Below, piece after piece: positions 32,886 to 35,533 of a DNA stretch of 35,533 bases. The stretch covers positions 1 to 35,533 of the forward strand of contig CAIYZV010000440.1 in the NCBI GenBank assembly GCA_903930765.1, read 5' to 3'. The notes beneath the pieces were generated by a model that saw nothing but the letters and a program-made list of their open reading frames with translations, was not told the origin of the DNA and did no database searches. Each line of letters opens with the position of its first letter. The stretch's first letter is position 1. A program made the position numbers and the translations under genes. This DNA comes from an uncultured Pirellula sp. (GTDB taxonomy: Bacteria; Planctomycetota; Planctomycetia; Pirellulales; Pirellulaceae).

Positions 32886-33657
32886 GGCAGTGACACGATG
32901 CGCGACTCGATACCGCTGAATGGATCAGCAAAGCACCAACCAACATGCGGTCCTACAAAAACGTGCAAGAGGGTCCAATGGAACCGCCGACGTTTCGAGG
33001 ATAGACCGAAAGGTGGCTTCGACGCGAATCGGAAGGAGGATAGGGAGGTGGGCAGATGAGAAGTAAGCACGGAGCAAACCATGCACACGTCCAGTATATC
33101 CAGCGTCCCTATTTGAGTACAACGGAAATCAAAACCGAGTAAAGGGCATGGCTGGAAGTTACCGGTAAGTTGCGGAAGTCCTTTTGCGGCTCGGCAAAAG
33201 CATCTAAGTGACAATCGCTCCTTTTTGACTATTGCAGTCATCCCAATGGCATGAAGAATCACCTTCCGGGAAAAGGATACTCGGGGGGGTACCGAGGGGG
33301 GTGGCGGAAGAATTTAATGTTTCTTTCCCCGTAATTTGGTTCCAAGGTGGAATTTTACATCCCCGGTGTCGTGCGTTGTGTGCGCTCGGAGCTTTGGTTT
33401 TCTGTAGAGCGATTTTGCAAGAACCCTCCCGAGAGAAGCGTTTTTTGCATGCAATAAAAATCCATGTCCCCAACGCGCTAGGGAATCCGCAAACTCCACC
33501 TAATTCTCCTAATCGGTTTTGCCGATACTTTGTGTGAAGGACCATTTGGGGGCTTAAAATCCGTGGGTATAGCTGCGCGCTGTGCAATGACCGCAAATCT
33601 CGGTCAGGGTTTTTTGTCCTTGCAAGTTCGTCTCAGGATTTCGTTAGGAAACCAGTA
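32886..33657. other. Gene-free divergent region between rho and a lipoprotein gene
   Basis: Nothing convincing is seen in these 772 bp. Open frames of about 100-130 codons occur on both strands but lack protein character and ribosome sites. Near the right end TAAAAT at 33555-33560 and TATAGC at 33568-33573 are possible -10 boxes for the lipoprotein gene. An untranslated leader or small RNA cannot be excluded. Confidence 0.5.
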
Positions 33658-34167
33658 ATGATTCGGAGAAACCCAATGGCAAGACAGAGAACGCTTCGAG
33701 CGTTTCTACTTTCTGCCATGGTGTTTCCCGCCGTTGGATGTGTGTCTGTCATTCACACAACGGATCCACCGAATTTGATTGAGTTCTCCGTGGACTCGAC
33801 TCCGGGAGTTGTTGGCTGTTCGACATGCCACAAGGACGGTTGCGATGCGTGTGACGCTCATTGCGACGTTGGCTACCCGGGTGCCGAAGGGGTCGTGGTT
33901 GAACCTGTTGGGGTCCCATTCCTCAACCATTGGCTCCACGAGAATGTCCACTACACCGCGGAGGGGGCTGGCCTTTTCTCCGGCAAGTGCATCGATTCGC
34001 TACGCGAGAAATGGGAAATTCACAAGGCGTGGCGGCAACGAAAGCGGGAAGAGGCTCACGGACCACCGTGGCCGAAATTTCATCCCGTTCCTACCAAGCC
34101 AGCATTTCATCCCTTGGAATCGGAAGTGGCCGAGGATCCGACGCTTTATGGGAATCTTCGTCCCTAG
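33658..34167 (+). CDS. Cys-rich lipoprotein of unknown function
   Basis: The 169-residue protein has a lipoprotein signal peptide with lipobox AVGC (Cys28). The mature part has a dense Cys cluster, CSTCHKDGCDACDAHC (residues 54-69). The C-terminal region is basic and Pro-rich with PPWPKFHPVPTKPAFHP, a style I associate with planctomycete envelope proteins. No function is known to me. The cluster could bind metal or form disulfides; CSTCH formally matches the haem c motif. AGGA eight bases before ATG 33658 supports this start, but ATG 33676 also has GGAG seven bases upstream and gives a shorter signal peptide. It converges on the TPR gene. Confidence 0.75.
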   Translation: MIRRNPMARQRTLRAFLLSAMVFPAVGCVSVIHTTDPPNLIEFSVDSTPGVVGCSTCHKDGCDACDAHCDVGYPGAEGVVVEPVGVPFLNHWLHENVHYTAEGAGLFSGKCIDSLREKWEIHKAWRQRKREEAHGPPWPKFHPVPTKPAFHPLESEVAEDPTLYGNLRP

Positions 34168-34237
34168 CGCAAGCGGCTTTCAGAGGCCCAGTCGAGTGGC
34201 TACTTGCTAACACACACGCGTGGCTCAGATTTCCCGA

Positions 34238-35380
34238 TTACCGTTGCAGCAATTGCGGGTTGTTCGGGAGTGGTGGGACGACGGCACTTGGTGATGCTGT
34301 GGGTACAGAGGGTGCCGGTAGGTAGCCGTTGGGATTTTGGGCCACATACGGGACGGCTTGTGCGGCAGGACCAACCCCGGCGACACTTGCGGGTGGCGTT
34401 ACCAAAGCGTTTTGTACGCTATTCGCGATATTCCCTGCCTGTTGGTAGACTCCCTTGGCTTGCTGGCCGAATTGTTGGCCTTGTTGCACCATTTGACTGA
34501 TGTTTTGTGCGCCACCCATGCTTGCCAAAAGATCGCGTGCCGGCTTCAGATTTGGATCGATTTGTAAGGCAGCATTCAAATGCTGCTGCGTTGCAGGAAT
34601 GTTCTTGCGATTGAAGTGGAGGTAAGCCATCTGGTATTGCGCCATCGCAGAAGACTCGGTTTGCTTTAACTCATCGAGGGCTCCTTGGGGGTTGCCGGAA
34701 TCAAGGAGGATGCCTGCCAAGCTCGAGCGGTAGGTTCTGTTCTTTGGTTGCAGATTGACAGCCTTTTGCAGTTCGTCCTTGGCCGCCTTGAGGTCTCCCG
34801 AACGCGCATAAACGGCACCTAGCTCGGCATATGCGTCTGCATGGTTTGGTGCCACGCTTGCGGTCTTTTTGTAGAACTCGATCGACTTGGCCGTGTCTTT
34901 TTGGTTTTCATAAAGGCGTGCCATGCTCATCAGCGCCACAGGGTTATTCGCCTCTGCTTCCAATGCCCGACTGTAGCTGTCGAGAGCTTTCGCGTAGTTG
35001 CCTTGCGATTCAAAGTAGCTGCCTTGGGCGACCAGCACTTCGGGTGCAATGGAGACAGGTTTGGACAATCCGGTGGCGGAATCCTTGAGTTCGGTCGGGT
35101 TCGAAGCGTTGGTAAAAGGGGAGGTAATCGCCGATTTGGTTTTGCTGTACGCCGAGCTCATCGCGGACCCAACGGTGGCGAACTGACTTTTCACGGTTTT
35201 TGACGTGCTAGAAAGCGAGTCCGACATCGACGTTGAAGGGCTGCCATCGACCTTTTCCATTGGCCAAATGGACGGACGAAATCCAGGCTTGCTCACGCAT
35301 CCAACCGAAGTGAGAGCAAGCAAAACGCCACTGGCAATTTGTAGTCGTCTGGATTGGAATTGAATTTTTTTCCGCATCAT
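34238..35380 (-). CDS. TPR-repeat lipoprotein
   Basis: The 380-residue protein has a lipoprotein signal with lipobox SVGC (Cys28). A Ser/Thr-rich linker spans about 45-110. About five tetratricopeptide repeats follow between about 114 and 281 (for example QGSYFESQGNYAKALDSYSRALEAEANN and AYAELGAVYARSGDLKAAKDELQKAVNLQPKN). The tail is Gln-rich, then Pro/Ala-rich. TPR domains mediate protein-protein contacts; a role as an envelope scaffold is inferred. Two adjacent ATG codons (35380 and 35377) follow GAGG; either could be used. Confidence 0.85.
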   Translation of the reverse strand: MMRKKIQFQSRRLQIASGVLLALTSVGCVSKPGFRPSIWPMEKVDGSPSTSMSDSLSSTSKTVKSQFATVGSAMSSAYSKTKSAITSPFTNASNPTELKDSATGLSKPVSIAPEVLVAQGSYFESQGNYAKALDSYSRALEAEANNPVALMSMARLYENQKDTAKSIEFYKKTASVAPNHADAYAELGAVYARSGDLKAAKDELQKAVNLQPKNRTYRSSLAGILLDSGNPQGALDELKQTESSAMAQYQMAYLHFNRKNIPATQQHLNAALQIDPNLKPARDLLASMGGAQNISQMVQQGQQFGQQAKGVYQQAGNIANSVQNALVTPPASVAGVGPAAQAVPYVAQNPNGYLPAPSVPTASPSAVVPPLPNNPQLLQR

Positions 35381-35449
35381 GTCCTCGTGATTCGTCGAAC
35401 GCTAGCATCGAACAATCGTTACGACTGCTACAGCCGATACACCCAGTGA

Positions 35450-35533
35450 TTAGCTCGGCAATCCAACCACTGGAGCTTGAGCAATACCTCGATACAAACC
35501 GTGCAATCGGCGGTTCGTGCCGTTGGTCGTTGC
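35450..35533 (-). other. Possible C-terminal end of a gene continuing beyond the right edge
   Basis: On the minus strand a frame enters from the right edge and ends in TAA at 35452-35450 after 27 codons (RRLHGLYRGIAQAPVVGLPS at the end). A second minus-strand frame is also open to a TAG at 35430-35428, so the choice is uncertain. The piece is too short to identify. Confidence 0.2.

Noticed and set aside
33204-33596. 130-codon minus-strand and 101-codon plus-strand frames between rho and the lipoprotein gene
   Set aside because: They overlap each other, have no ribosome site and have unlikely amino-acid composition.
33820-33840. Cytochrome c assignment from CSTCH in the lipoprotein
   Set aside because: The motif sits in a dense Cys/His cluster of a small protein with no distal haem ligand region, so metal or disulfide roles are more likely.

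Overview
The window looks like chromosomal DNA of a planctomycete, probably a Pirellula/Rhodopirellula relative. The evidence is moderate GC content, many exported proteins and lipoproteins of planctomycete style, weak or absent Shine-Dalgarno sites in front of many housekeeping genes, and several proteins that resemble planctomycete-only families. No phage, IS element, CRISPR array or conjugation gene was found. The taxonomic call is an inference from gene content; there is no rRNA in the window.

Layout. 1-3044 (minus): a sugar isomerase/epimerase cut by the left edge and a large one-membrane-segment protein of unknown function. 3079-8829 (plus): pyruvate phosphate dikinase with its own promoter and intrinsic terminator, then an iron-type solute-binding lipoprotein closely followed by malate:quinone oxidoreductase. 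8861-14328 (minus): diadenylate cyclase, an SDR-fold protein with an altered active site, and pyruvate carboxylase followed by an intrinsic terminator. 14700-16495 (plus): rpmB, gatC and a tandem GNAT protein. 16538-19582: divergent genes for a long AI-2E-type permease and an LPG-synthase-TM-like protein. 19728-22978 (plus): a secreted alpha/beta hydrolase, a secreted sialidase and a small lipoprotein. 22979-23835: a non-coding stretch with 9-bp repeats. 23836-25959 (plus): a secreted amidohydrolase with a C-terminal META domain. 26170-29219: an outer-surface-type protein (minus), a YdeI-like protein (plus) and an unknown protein (minus). 29377-32885 (minus): tRNA-Arg(TCT), an MFS transporter, ribH and rho. 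33658-35380: a Cys-rich lipoprotein and a TPR lipoprotein, convergent.

How the genes work together. The most coherent theme is the pyruvate/PEP/oxaloacetate node: ppdK (pyruvate-PEP), pyc (pyruvate to oxaloacetate) and mqo (malate to oxaloacetate) lie within 11 kb. A c-di-AMP synthase lies on the same strand upstream of pyc. In Listeria and Lactococcus c-di-AMP is a direct allosteric inhibitor of pyruvate carboxylase, so this arrangement is the best candidate here for an unrecognised regulatory unit. The rest is mostly housekeeping (rpmB, gatC, rho, ribH, tRNA-Arg) and cell-envelope or scavenging functions.
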